Below, piece after piece: positions 35,062-44,015 of a stretch of 64,000 nt of DNA. This stretch comes from Bradyrhizobium sp. KBS0727 (GTDB lineage: Bacteria; Pseudomonadota; Alphaproteobacteria; Rhizobiales; Xanthobacteraceae), in assembly GCF_005937885.2 (NCBI RefSeq), contig NZ_CP042176.1:1421501-1485500 (forward strand), written 5' to 3'. The position numbers and the translations under genes were made by a program. The notes beneath the pieces are model-generated. The model worked only from the letters and a program-made list of their open reading frames with translations, had not been told where the DNA came from and ran no database searches. Position 1 is the first letter of the stretch. Every line of letters starts with the position of its first letter.

Positions 35062-36639
35062 TTACGCCGGGATCATAGGTGCGCTAACGGACGTCAGGCC
35101 GCGACAGCGGGCCATGATCGTCTCGGCGTCGGTTACGGCATTGCCGCGCCACGCGATGTGGCCATCCGGCCTGACCAGCACCAGCGCCGCGCCATACAGG
35201 CTTGCGATATTCTCATCCGCAATGGCGACGGCGGTCAGCGGCACGCCGTCTCGCTTGGCCACCCGGACCAGGGCTTCGCCGTCCTGGTCCGGGTCGAAGC
35301 AGAGCAGCGTGAAGCCGGTGCCGAACAGATCGAGCGTCGAGCGCCCGTCGGCAAGCCACGCATGTGGCGCCCGCATGCCGGGCAGCGCACGGCCCGGGGC
35401 CGCCACCGCGTCGTCCGGCTGCACGATCGGCGAATCCGGATAGCCATAGGCCATTTTCTCTTCTTCGCTGATCGAGAAAACGCCGAGGTTGCCGAGCCAC
35501 CCCTTGGCCGCCGTTGCCGAATTGGCGTCCTGACCGGGAATGTTGCGTAACTGACCGTAAATACGCGTGGCAGTCGCCACGTTGCGCAGCGCGATCGGCC
35601 TGCGCTCTGCAGCGTAGGACTCGACGAGATGGGGGCCGCCCCAGCCTTCGATCATGGCGGCAAGCTTCCAGCCGAGGTTGACGGCCTCCTCGATCCCGGT
35701 GTGCATTCCCAAACCGCCGGTTGGCGAACATTGATGCGCCGCATCGCCTGCGATCAGCACGCGGCCGCCGCCATATGAATCGGCGACGACATCGCGCCGC
35801 TCCCACGGCATGACCGAAAGGGTTTCGTGCGGGAACGCGGCGCCCGCCATCCGGACCAGTGCCGCCTCCGGATCGCGCGCCAGGGCCTCATCGTCGAACA
35901 CCGTCAGGCGCCACAAATCGCGGCCGTTGATGGGAATCAACTCGGCCCAGCAGCCGCTGGTGTCGATGAACCGATAGAACCGCGCCCAGCCCTTGTCATG
36001 GAACGAGCCGAGGGCCTCCGATCGAAAGAAGATGTTCACGCTGTGGGCGACGATACGCAGCTCGCCCAGGTTGATGTCGAGGCGCTCGCGGATGATTCCA
36101 CCGGGACCATCGCAACCGATCAGGTATCGCCCGGTGACGAACTCGGTCTTATCCGTGGCCATATCGGTCAGCGTCGTCGAGACGCCATCGGCCGTTTCCT
36201 CGAATGCATCCAGCCGCACGCCATAACGAAGCTTCACGCTGGCGTATTCGGCGGCTCGCCTGGCGAGGATGGGGTCGAAATATATCTGCGGACAGTGACA
36301 ACCACCTTCCGGCGTAAAAGCGAGCTTGCGCCCGGCCGCCGTGGACGGCAGCTTGTTGCGCGCGAGTTCGCGGCCACGCAGGCTGTCCAGGTAGACGAAA
36401 TCCATTGCGTGGCTTTCGGGCCAGACGGCGGTGCGAACTTCTTCTGCAATGCCCCAACGGCGGCAGAATTCCATATTGCGCGAACTCACCGCGCTCATGC
36501 GCGGCAGGCTGATCGTGCCGTCGCGCTTCTCCACCAGCATGCAGTCGATGCCGCGCAGGCCGAGCTCGCAGGCAAGGGCCAGTCCGACCGGACCCGCGCC
36601 GGAAATGACGACGGAAGTTGTATGGGACATTTGTGCCAT
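35062..36639 (-). CDS. FAD-dependent aromatic hydroxylase (PheA/TfdB type)
   Basis: This class A flavin monooxygenase hydroxylates a phenolic or hydroxybenzoate ring using NAD(P)H and oxygen. The N-terminal FAD fold VVISGAGPVGLALACELGLRG, the second FAD site GRVLIAGDAAHQCSPTGGLGMHTGIEEAVNLGWKLA (about residues 290-325), and the thioredoxin-like C-terminal part typical of the TfdB branch are present. 525 residues. It is the last gene of the second minus-strand operon, 162 bp after the binding protein. The start at ATG 36639 or ATG 36630 is not decided. Confidence 0.88.
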   Translation of the reverse strand: MAQMSHTTSVVISGAGPVGLALACELGLRGIDCMLVEKRDGTISLPRMSAVSSRNMEFCRRWGIAEEVRTAVWPESHAMDFVYLDSLRGRELARNKLPSTAAGRKLAFTPEGGCHCPQIYFDPILARRAAEYASVKLRYGVRLDAFEETADGVSTTLTDMATDKTEFVTGRYLIGCDGPGGIIRERLDINLGELRIVAHSVNIFFRSEALGSFHDKGWARFYRFIDTSGCWAELIPINGRDLWRLTVFDDEALARDPEAALVRMAGAAFPHETLSVMPWERRDVVADSYGGGRVLIAGDAAHQCSPTGGLGMHTGIEEAVNLGWKLAAMIEGWGGPHLVESYAAERRPIALRNVATATRIYGQLRNIPGQDANSATAAKGWLGNLGVFSISEEEKMAYGYPDSPIVQPDDAVAAPGRALPGMRAPHAWLADGRSTLDLFGTGFTLLCFDPDQDGEALVRVAKRDGVPLTAVAIADENIASLYGAALVLVRPDGHIAWRGNAVTDAETIMARCRGLTSVSAPMIPA

Positions 36640-36800
36640 GATCGTTCTGCGATGGTTCGTGCGGCTGGAAGAGGCGCGGGTCGGTCAGGTCTCGTTCGTC
36701 GAATGACGGCGGCTGTGCCGTAACGCTGCCCAGCTTCGCCAAATCGAGACAGGGCAGCGGTCTTTGGCGGGCAGGGTCTTCGTGAGTCCGGACAATTCCA

Positions 36801-37871
36801 TTACGGGTTTGCAGGCGTGATCGGCTTGCCTTCCTTGTCGGCGGCCGGCCAGTAATTCTCCAGGTCCTGCGATTTCAGCGCCGAGGCGACGAAGCGCGAG
36901 TCGATGAAATCATCGATCGCGAAAGGCTTGCGGATCATCTTCTGCTCATGCAGGAAGGTCACGACCTCCGTGTAGTGCGCCCGCGTGAAGGCGTCCACCA
37001 GCGGCACCATCTGCTCCCGTAACGGCTCGTTCTCGAATTCCTTGACGAGCATGTCATAGCTGGCACCGGCCGTGACGGACGAGCGCAGGATTTCCTCCCG
37101 ATTCTCCGGCAACGATGCGTATTTCGCGGCCTTCACGAAGCTGTTGACGAGCTTCTGCGTCGATTCCGGATATTGCTGGGAGAACTTATCCGTCACGAAC
37201 AGATCGAGCGTGAATTTCCAGCCTAGCGGGAGATTGCGGGTCGACCAGATGACGCGCGCCTGCTTTCTCTCTTCCATGACCGTGGCAAACGGCTCCGGCT
37301 GATAGAGGGCGTCGACATTGCCGGTGAGCAGCGCGGCTGCACCGTCGCCCGGGCTCAGATTGAAGATCTGGAAATCGCTCTCCTTCAAATCGTTCGTGGC
37401 GAGCAGCCGCGAGAAGGCGAAGTTCCACGGCCGCCCCTTGTTGACGGCGAGGCGCTTGCCCTTCAGATCCTTGATCGAGTTCGCCGTCGAGCCGGCGGGC
37501 ACCAGCAGATAGGAGTTCATGCCGCGCTTGCCGCCGAGAATGAGCTTGGTCGTCAGATTTCCGGCGCGGCCGATCACCGCGGGGAAATCACCATAATAGG
37601 CGAAATCGATCTGCCCGCCCGCAAGGGCTTCGTTGACGCCGGGACCGGCACTTGGCACCGGCACCCAGACGATCTTGGTGGGGCTGCCGGCAAAATCCTT
37701 CGCCACGACGCGATCGATATAGGCTGTCGCGGTGCCGAGTTCCGGCTTTCCGGAAGAGCCGACTTGCGATGGCAGGCCAATGCGCAATTCGGCCGGCGGC
37801 GTTTCAGCCCGCCCGCTCGACATCACGGAGAGGACTGCCAAAAACGAGAAGCCGAACGTCAATATTCTCAT
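36801..37871 (-). CDS. ABC substrate-binding protein (SsuA/TauA type)
   Basis: This is the periplasmic receptor for the second aromatic-region importer. A signal peptide covers residues 1-22 (ILTFGFSFLAVLSVMSSGRA). The mature segment LRIGLPSQVGSSGKPELGTATAYIDRVVAKDF and the family pattern AGGQIDFAYYGDFPAVIGRA, DLKGKRLAVNKGRPWNFAFSRLL resemble sulfonate and aryl-sulfonate binding proteins. 356 residues. It overlaps the ATPase stop by 4 nt. The cargo is unknown. Confidence 0.9.
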   Translation of the reverse strand: MRILTFGFSFLAVLSVMSSGRAETPPAELRIGLPSQVGSSGKPELGTATAYIDRVVAKDFAGSPTKIVWVPVPSAGPGVNEALAGGQIDFAYYGDFPAVIGRAGNLTTKLILGGKRGMNSYLLVPAGSTANSIKDLKGKRLAVNKGRPWNFAFSRLLATNDLKESDFQIFNLSPGDGAAALLTGNVDALYQPEPFATVMEERKQARVIWSTRNLPLGWKFTLDLFVTDKFSQQYPESTQKLVNSFVKAAKYASLPENREEILRSSVTAGASYDMLVKEFENEPLREQMVPLVDAFTRAHYTEVVTFLHEQKMIRKPFAIDDFIDSRFVASALKSQDLENYWPAADKEGKPITPANP

Positions 37872-38653
37872 ACTTCAAATTCCTCCAGAATTTCGTGGCG
37901 CAGCGCTATAAAGTCCGGGCTTTCGCGATTCCGCGGACGGGGAAGATCGATATCGACGATACGTTCGATGCGACCGGGATTTGGCTTCAGAACGACGATG
38001 CGGTCGCTCATGAACAGGGCTTCGTCGATGTCATGCGTGATGAAGATCATCGTCACATTCTTGGTCATCCAGATCGTTTGCAACTCGCGCTGCAGGCGCA
38101 TCCTGGTAAAGTAGTCGAGCGCGCCGAGCGGCTCGTCCAGCAGGACCATCCTGGGGTGATTGACCAGGGCCCGCGCGATCGCCGCCCGCTGTGCCATGCC
38201 TCCCGACAGCTGATGCGGAAACGCCTTCTCGAAGCCGCGCAGGCCAACGAGTTCAATATGTTCTTCGATCAGTGCCCGCTGCTTTGCGGCGGGGATCGGC
38301 CGGGCTTCAAAAGCCATGGCGATGTTGTCAAAGACATTGAGCCACGGAAACAACCGATGGTCCTGGAAAACGATTCCCCGGTCGAGACTGGGCCCGAGCA
38401 CCGGCTGGCCATCGATGGAAATCGCTCCTTCGAAGTCGAGATCGAGGCCCGCAATGAGGCGCAGCAGCGTCGACTTGCCGCATCCGCTGGCACCGACGAT
38501 TGATACGAACTCGCCTTCGCCGACGAAGAAATCGATGTTGTCGAGCACCGGCAGCGCCGCGCCGTTCACTTCATACGTCTTGCCGACGTGACTCACCTGC
38601 ACGCCGCCACCGTGGCTCCGGGGCGATGGGTCCTGCAACATGGGTCTGTTCAT
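37868..38653 (-). CDS. ABC transporter ATP-binding protein (SsuB type)
   Basis: The 261-residue ATPase has Walker A GASGCGKST, Q-loop IVFQDHRLFPW, signature LSGGMAQRAAIARALV and Walker B MVLLDEPLGALD. The open frame continues far upstream, but ATG 38653 overlaps the permease stop by 4 nt in the manner seen for the rest of this operon and is preferred. Confidence 0.92.
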   Translation of the reverse strand: MNRPMLQDPSPRSHGGGVQVSHVGKTYEVNGAALPVLDNIDFFVGEGEFVSIVGASGCGKSTLLRLIAGLDLDFEGAISIDGQPVLGPSLDRGIVFQDHRLFPWLNVFDNIAMAFEARPIPAAKQRALIEEHIELVGLRGFEKAFPHQLSGGMAQRAAIARALVNHPRMVLLDEPLGALDYFTRMRLQRELQTIWMTKNVTMIFITHDIDEALFMSDRIVVLKPNPGRIERIVDIDLPRPRNRESPDFIALRHEILEEFEV

Positions 38654-39492
38654 GCGGTCCTCTGCGAATTCCAGCGGGAAAGGCGCCGTTCGATCCGTCG
38701 AAGCGAGATATCGAGCACCAGCCCGATCAGGCCGGCCAGTAATACGCCCACCATGACGATGTCGAGCTGAAAAAGCTGACGCCCCCAGTCGATGAGATAG
38801 CCGATGCCTTCGCTGGACGCGAAAAGCTCGGCTGCGACCAGGATCAGCCAAGCACGCGACAATGAGACGCGGAGGCCGGTGACGATCGCCGGAAGCGCGG
38901 CGGGGAGAATGACGCGGCGGATCAGCATCCACCAGCGCAAGCACAGGGCGGAGGCAACCTCCAGATAGGCTGCCGGTACGTTGCGGGTGCCGTCCAGTGT
39001 ATTCAATGCCACAGGGAAGAAGGTGGCGACCGCGATCATGACGACCTTGAACGTCTCCTGAATGCCGAAAATCAGCATCAGCAACGGCGCCAGCGCGATG
39101 ACCGGTATCTGACGCAGCATGTTGAAGATCATGCCGAGATACTGGTTGGCCTTCGGTACCAGACCAAGAAGCAGACCAAAAGCGATGCCGGTAACGGCCC
39201 CGCTGATATAGCCCAACGCCAGACGCCTGAGGCTTGCGATCAGATTGGTTGTGATGTCGCCGCTCTGGCAGAGTTCAATGAATGTGAGCACCACCGTCCA
39301 TGGTGGAACGAGGATCGACGGAGGGAACAGTCCGCTACGGGATGTGAGCTCCCAGGCCACCAGCAGAACCACAAGCGATATGAGCCAATCGAAGCGCGAT
39401 TTCCGCGCCGGTCGCGTGCGGGCCTTGGTCTGCTGCGGTCGTGCTATCACGAGGCGGGTTGCCTCGGCGGGATAGGATGGAGAGGCTTTCAT
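38650..39492 (-). CDS. ABC transporter permease (SsuC type)
   Basis: The 280-residue permease has an N-terminal helix (RFDWLISLVVLLVAWELTSRSGLF) and five more. The EAA loop is AYLEVASALCLRWWMLIRRVILPAALPAIVTGLRVSLSRAWLI. ATG 39492 overlaps the DUF2783 stop by 4 nt. Confidence 0.92.
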   Translation of the reverse strand: MKASPSYPAEATRLVIARPQQTKARTRPARKSRFDWLISLVVLLVAWELTSRSGLFPPSILVPPWTVVLTFIELCQSGDITTNLIASLRRLALGYISGAVTGIAFGLLLGLVPKANQYLGMIFNMLRQIPVIALAPLLMLIFGIQETFKVVMIAVATFFPVALNTLDGTRNVPAAYLEVASALCLRWWMLIRRVILPAALPAIVTGLRVSLSRAWLILVAAELFASSEGIGYLIDWGRQLFQLDIVMVGVLLAGLIGLVLDISLRRIERRLSRWNSQRTA

Positions 39493-39689
39493 CGGGCGGG
39501 CGCTGTGACGTTCGGCTCGGCGGCTTCGTTGATGAATGCCGTAAGCTGGTCTCGTACCCCGATATGGTTCATCATCAGCAGAACGAGGCGCGACAACACC
39601 GCCGGGTAATCATCGCCGGCTGCGGTCAGCTTGTCGGCAAGCAGGGAATAGACATCCTCAAGGTCCTGTCCACTCATTCGATCTGTCAT
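39489..39689 (-). CDS. DUF2783-type small protein
   Basis: The 66-residue protein (TDRMSGQDLEDVYSLLADKLTAAGDDYPAVLSRLVLLMMNHIG...) matches the DUF2783 pattern as I recall it, a family of unknown function found beside flavin-dependent hydroxylases of aromatic degradation. ATG 39689 has GAGG upstream. It opens the operon and overlaps the permease by 4 nt. It may be an accessory or regulatory partner of the monooxygenases here. Confidence 0.75.
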   Translation of the reverse strand: MTDRMSGQDLEDVYSLLADKLTAAGDDYPAVLSRLVLLMMNHIGVRDQLTAFINEAAEPNVTAPAR

Positions 39690-39735
39690 CACACCAACCT
39701 CGGAATGGATCAAGCGACCAGGCGGTCTCTCCGCG

Positions 39736-39755
39736 ATGGCCCGAATCCGGGCCAT
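39736..39755. repeat. Perfect hairpin in the leader of the DUF2783 operon
   Basis: ATGGCCCG and CGGGCCAT pair perfectly around AATC, 47 nt upstream of the DUF2783 start, inside the 259-bp gap that separates two divergent operons. It may be a dyad operator or an mRNA leader hairpin. The rest of the gap (39790-39945) is AT-rich and probably contains the promoter of the plus-strand hydrolase/hydroxylase operon. Confidence 0.5.
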
Positions 39756-39948
39756 CAGTCACGTTGCAGACGTCCATATCCCGGTAGTAAACATCTTCGC
39801 GCAATCAAAGGAAAGGAGAAAAATTGACCATTATGCGGTTACCAAGCGATATCTGCACCTAACTGCCGTTCAAAACGTAGTTTTTCTTTGCATGTGGTTA
39901 TTTCTTGGAATAGCTTCATTCGCAACGTCGCCGCAGAAGGATTAATCG

Positions 39949-41094
39949 ATGGCTGAACGCGAGTTATTGGCGGTACCGATGACGGCTGCTCCGGGCGGCG
40001 CGCTGGATCTCCAGTCCGGCATCGCGCGCATGGCTGGCGTGTTGTGGTGTACGCGCTGGCGGGCCACACCCGGCAAACTCTCGAAAGTCGTCCTGATTTT
40101 CGTGCATCCGTCGTCGAGTTTCATGGGGCATTACGCCCTTTCGACGATGGCCGAACTCGGGGTCGATGCCGTCGGGATGTCGACACGTTATATGAACAAT
40201 GAATCGACGCTGCTTCTCGAAAATTGCGTCCTCGATATCGGCTTCGTGATCCGTCACCTCAAGTCTGAGGGATACGAGCGCGTCGTGCTGGTCGGCAATT
40301 CCGGGGGCGGGTCACTGGTGCCTCTTTACCAGAGCGAAGCGGAACATCCGTCCATCACCGCCCCGCCCGGCGGGGGCGCGCCGGATCTGACCAAGGCTAG
40401 CCTGCCAACTGCCGATGGTCTCATCCTTCTGATGGCGCACCCCGGACGCAGCATTGTTCTGACGGAAAAACTCGACCCTGCGATTCGGGATGAAGCCGAT
40501 CCGTTCGATCGCGACCCCGAACTGGACATGTTCGATCCGGCCAACGGGCCGCCCTATTCGGCGGAATTTCTCACCCGCTTCCGCGCGGCGCAGATTGCCC
40601 GTAACGAGCGCATCACCGACTGGGCCATCGCCCGGCTTGAGGAGGTGATGAAGCGGACGAATGGCAAGGTGCACGATCTTCCCTTTGTTGTCCACGGCAC
40701 GGTTGCGGATCCGCGCAACCTCGATCTTTCGCTCGATCCTTCCGACCGCAAGGCGACGACGCACTGGGGCGAGCCCTTTACCGCAAATTTCATCCCGGCT
40801 TCGCTGGGGCACTATACGAGTTTGCGTTCGTGGCTGTCGCAATGGAGCAATCGGTGCTCCAACGGTAATGGACCGGCATGCCTGAAGCGGGTGAGCGTGC
40901 CGATTCACGTCATCTACGGAACGGCGGACCCCGGCTGCTACCCCAGCTACGCGCAACAGTTTTTCGATGCGATCCCGCATGATCGCAAGAAGCTCACGGC
41001 AGTAAAGGGGGGCAATCACTATCTGACGGGCCAGCCGGAGCAGAAGCAGTTCGCGTGTCAGCTCATGGCGGACTGGTCTCGGGCGCTCACTTAG
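39949..41094 (+). CDS. Alpha/beta-hydrolase-fold protein
   Basis: The 381-residue protein has an alpha/beta hydrolase pattern. VVLIFVHPSSSFMGHYALSTMAELGVDAVG carries the oxyanion region. The nucleophile elbow is VVLVGNSGGGSLVP, with serine as nucleophile. The late histidine is probably in AVKGGNHYLTG and the acid in VIYGTADPGCYPS. A lid (about residues 130-260) is rich in charged residues. It lies 12 bp before a flavin hydroxylase and is likely translated with it; it may hydrolyse an ester or a ring-cleavage product of the pathway. Confidence 0.82.
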   Translation: MAERELLAVPMTAAPGGALDLQSGIARMAGVLWCTRWRATPGKLSKVVLIFVHPSSSFMGHYALSTMAELGVDAVGMSTRYMNNESTLLLENCVLDIGFVIRHLKSEGYERVVLVGNSGGGSLVPLYQSEAEHPSITAPPGGGAPDLTKASLPTADGLILLMAHPGRSIVLTEKLDPAIRDEADPFDRDPELDMFDPANGPPYSAEFLTRFRAAQIARNERITDWAIARLEEVMKRTNGKVHDLPFVVHGTVADPRNLDLSLDPSDRKATTHWGEPFTANFIPASLGHYTSLRSWLSQWSNRCSNGNGPACLKRVSVPIHVIYGTADPGCYPSYAQQFFDAIPHDRKKLTAVKGGNHYLTGQPEQKQFACQLMADWSRALT

Positions 41095-41106
41095 CAGGCT
41101 TGTCGC

Positions 41107-42819
41107 ATGGAAACTGTTTTCTCGGAGTACTTCCCCTACACCCATCATCCGGTTCAAATGCCGCCGCTCGCAGCCGGCCGGGAGCCGGGTCGCAAGCCCG
41201 TGGTGATTGCGGGTGGCGGACCGACGGGCCTGGCGTTAGCTCTTGGCCTCGCCAGGTTCGGCGTCGCGACCATCGTTCTTGAAGCCGACGATACGGTTTG
41301 CTCCGGCAGTCGGGCCGGCGCCTTTACCCGGCGCACGATGGAAATTCTGCAGCGCATCGGAATTGCCGACGAGATGGTGCGCAACAGTTACGGGTGGTCC
41401 AGGAGTTGGACATTTTTCCGTGAGCAGGAAGTTTTGCGCACGGATCATCCGATGGATGAACTTCAGAAATATCCTCCGACCATCAGTCAGCTCCAGAACT
41501 ACATGGAAGACGTCATGGTCAAGCATGCCGAGCGCAGCGGCGGCTTGATCGACATTCGCTGGCAGACCAGTGTGACCGCGGTCAAGCAACTTGGCGATGG
41601 TGTCTCTGTCAGCGTTGCGACACCCGACGGCGAGTATGCGATCGAGACCGATTGGCTGGTTGCTTGTGACGGCGGCCACAGCACGGTCCGCAAGTCGCTG
41701 GACCTGCGCATGGAAGGCAGTCGCTATTCCGGCCGCTACATCATTATCGACGTCAGGGTCGATACCGGCGACATGCTGCCCGGACGCCGCTTCTGGTTCG
41801 ACCCTCCGACGCGGCCGGGCGGAACGCTCATCATGTACAAGAAGCCAAACGGCATGTTGCGTTTCGACTACCAGGTCCGCGAAGGCGAGGATGAAAACGA
41901 AGAGATCAAGCAGGAGAAGGTCTTCGACTTCGTTGGCCGGCAGCTGAAATGGATGGGGATCAAGGCGCCCTGGGAGCCGGTTTGGCTTTCGCTCTATCGC
42001 GTAACCGCGACAACGCTGCCTTCCTATGTGCATGACCGGGTGATTTTCGCAGGCGATGCGGCCCACATCATGCCGATATTCGGCGTTCGGGGTTTCAACT
42101 CGGCGATCGAGGATACGCACAATCTTTCCTGGAAGCTTGCCCTGGTCCTCAAGGGGCAGGCGGATGCCTCGCTGCTGAAAAGCTATTCGACCGAACGCGT
42201 CGCCGTTGCCCGCCGTAATCATTTCTTTGCGATCCGGCGCGCCGAGTTCTACGCCCCGCCGTCGCGCGGCGCGCGCACCCTGCGCGATGCCGTGTTGAGC
42301 CTCGCAGGCAGGCATCCGTGGGCTGCTTCGCTGCTCGACCCGAGATGGCATTCGGCGAGCCAGTTGATGGCGTCTCCGCTGAATTCGGCGACGGATGATC
42401 CGAGTTTCAAGAAAGGGCCGATGCCCGGCGACGTGCTGCCGGAATGTCCTGTTGTCAAAGACGCAGATAGCGGCTTTCTGACCGACCTGCTTGGGCCGCA
42501 CTTTACCTGTATGACCTTCTCAATGGACGGCCGGCCGTCGGGCGCCAGCGAGGAAATCGAAACGTGTTTGCGGGATGCGCTTCCGATCAGGTTCCTTCAC
42601 GTCGCTGTCGGTGACCCGGGCCAGGGCGCCGTTCACGATCCGTCGGGACGTCTGCCGAGCCTGTTCGATGCACGGCCCGGCACAACCTATCTGGTTCGGC
42701 CTGACGGCCATGTCCAGGCGAGGTGGCGCGAGTTGCTGCCCGAGCAGATTATTGCGCTGCTAAAGAAGACTTTGGCTCGTGCCGATAGCCCGGCGGCGAC
42801 GGCGGAATTAGCCTCGTAA
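41107..42819 (+). CDS. FAD-dependent aromatic hydroxylase (PheA/TfdB type), second copy
   Basis: The 570-residue flavin monooxygenase has the FAD motif VVIAGGGPTGLALALGLARFGV (about residue 31), the DG motif ACDGGHSTVRKSLDLRM and the GD motif RVIFAGDAAHIMPIFGVRGFNSAIEDTHNLSWKLALVLKG. The C-terminus is the thioredoxin-like domain of phenol-hydroxylase-like enzymes (YLVRPDGHVQARW). It differs clearly from the hydroxylase at 35062 and so likely acts on a different ring position or intermediate. A hydrolase gene precedes it by 12 bp. Confidence 0.88.
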   Translation: METVFSEYFPYTHHPVQMPPLAAGREPGRKPVVIAGGGPTGLALALGLARFGVATIVLEADDTVCSGSRAGAFTRRTMEILQRIGIADEMVRNSYGWSRSWTFFREQEVLRTDHPMDELQKYPPTISQLQNYMEDVMVKHAERSGGLIDIRWQTSVTAVKQLGDGVSVSVATPDGEYAIETDWLVACDGGHSTVRKSLDLRMEGSRYSGRYIIIDVRVDTGDMLPGRRFWFDPPTRPGGTLIMYKKPNGMLRFDYQVREGEDENEEIKQEKVFDFVGRQLKWMGIKAPWEPVWLSLYRVTATTLPSYVHDRVIFAGDAAHIMPIFGVRGFNSAIEDTHNLSWKLALVLKGQADASLLKSYSTERVAVARRNHFFAIRRAEFYAPPSRGARTLRDAVLSLAGRHPWAASLLDPRWHSASQLMASPLNSATDDPSFKKGPMPGDVLPECPVVKDADSGFLTDLLGPHFTCMTFSMDGRPSGASEEIETCLRDALPIRFLHVAVGDPGQGAVHDPSGRLPSLFDARPGTTYLVRPDGHVQARWRELLPEQIIALLKKTLARADSPAATAELAS

Positions 42820-42888
42820 CGAGGCTTTGGGCCTTTGCCCCGAAGGTCGAATGACCCCGGCGAGCCGCTGATGTCTGCGATTTGCCGG

Positions 42889-43428
42889 TTAGGTCGCGTC
42901 CTGGACCGCCGCGTCGGCGATCACCTCGATCGAAGGCAGCAAGCTCGAAATATCCGTGCTGCCGCGCTTCTGGAGCGCGAACTCCACCATGCTGCGCAGA
43001 ACGGAACGGATTTCCTCACGGTCCACTTTTTCGTGCTTCGCCGGGCGGAGCGGCAAACACTCCGCCATCAGCCGGTTTTGCAGGCGTTCGGCCGCCAGTT
43101 CGGCAAGCTTGATCTTGGACCTGAATTGCTCTGTTTCGCTGGTGGGCGCCGGCGGAGGACCGGTCTTCAATCCCTTGCGAACCGCGCGGAGTGGCTGAAT
43201 GATCTGCTCGCGCCAGGGGCTGCAGGCATGGTCCAGCTCGCGGATGTCGGAAGCTGTGAGCAGGATCCGGTGCCTGGTGGCGACGAAAGCCGACATCAGC
43301 AGCATCATGACGTCAACGCCGGCGGCCTCCTGAAGGTTTAGGCAAGCATCGGCGACCCCGGGTTGGGCGTAGATATGAAGGGCAAATGCCCAGCTGTCGG
43401 CCTCGAGGTCTGGTCGAGACTCAGTCAT
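42889..43428 (-). CDS. TIGR02444-family protein of unknown function
   Basis: The 179-residue protein contains the family stretch ALHIYAQPGVADACLNLQEAAGVDVMMLLMSAFVATRH followed by LTASDIRELDHACSPWREQIIQPLRAVRKGLK. Its role is not known. It overlaps the ubiX stop by 4 nt, so it may be co-translated with ubiX and may have an accessory role. Otherwise it is a common single-copy protein in alphaproteobacteria. Confidence 0.75.
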   Translation of the reverse strand: MTESRPDLEADSWAFALHIYAQPGVADACLNLQEAAGVDVMMLLMSAFVATRHRILLTASDIRELDHACSPWREQIIQPLRAVRKGLKTGPPPAPTSETEQFRSKIKLAELAAERLQNRLMAECLPLRPAKHEKVDREEIRSVLRSMVEFALQKRGSTDISSLLPSIEVIADAAVQDAT

Positions 43429-44015
43429 GAAGCGTCTTTGGTTCCGTTCAGGCCGCTCCAGCGGTGGACGACCGCCGTTTCGATGTCGAACAGATCGAGC
43501 ACCCGGCCAAGCGTGTGGTCGACCATCTGCTCCAGACTTTCCGGACGCGCATAGAACGCCGGTACCGGCGGATAGACGATTGCGCCCATTTCCGCCGCCG
43601 CCGTCATCGAGCGCAAATGGCCGAGATGGAGCGGGGCTTCACGGACCATCAGGACCAGGCGCCGCCTTTCCTTGAGGACGACGTCGGCTGCGCGTGTCAC
43701 CAGCGACGACGTCACGCCTGAGGCGATCTCGGAAAGGCTTCGCATCGAACACGGCGCTACCACCATGCCGAGCGTCTTGAACGATCCGCTGGAAATGGAG
43801 GCGCCGATATTGTCGACCTGATGAACGACGTCGGCCAGGGCCAGCACGTCCGTGACGTTGGTTTTGAGCTCCTGCGTCAGCGTAATCCTGGCCGATCGGC
43901 TCATGACGAGATGCGTTTCGATGTCGGTTGAACGCAGGAGCTGCAGCAGCCTTACGCCGTAGATGGCGCCGGAGGCACCCGTGATTCCGACGATCAATCG
44001 ACGCGGTGAATTCAT
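43425..44015 (-). CDS. ubiX: Flavin prenyltransferase UbiX
   Basis: UbiX prenylates FMN to make the cofactor of UbiD-type decarboxylases. The 196-residue protein begins with RRLIVGITGASGAIYGVRLLQLL, has the conserved SSGSFKTLGMVVAPCSMRSLSEIASG, the ERRRLVLMVREAPLHLGHLRSM region and MGAIVYPPVPAFYARP. It lies 16 kb from the ubiD-like gene of the same catabolic region and is likely its cofactor supplier. ATG 44015 is used. It is divergent from the class V PLP gene. Confidence 0.95.
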   Translation of the reverse strand: MNSPRRLIVGITGASGAIYGVRLLQLLRSTDIETHLVMSRSARITLTQELKTNVTDVLALADVVHQVDNIGASISSGSFKTLGMVVAPCSMRSLSEIASGVTSSLVTRAADVVLKERRRLVLMVREAPLHLGHLRSMTAAAEMGAIVYPPVPAFYARPESLEQMVDHTLGRVLDLFDIETAVVHRWSGLNGTKDAS

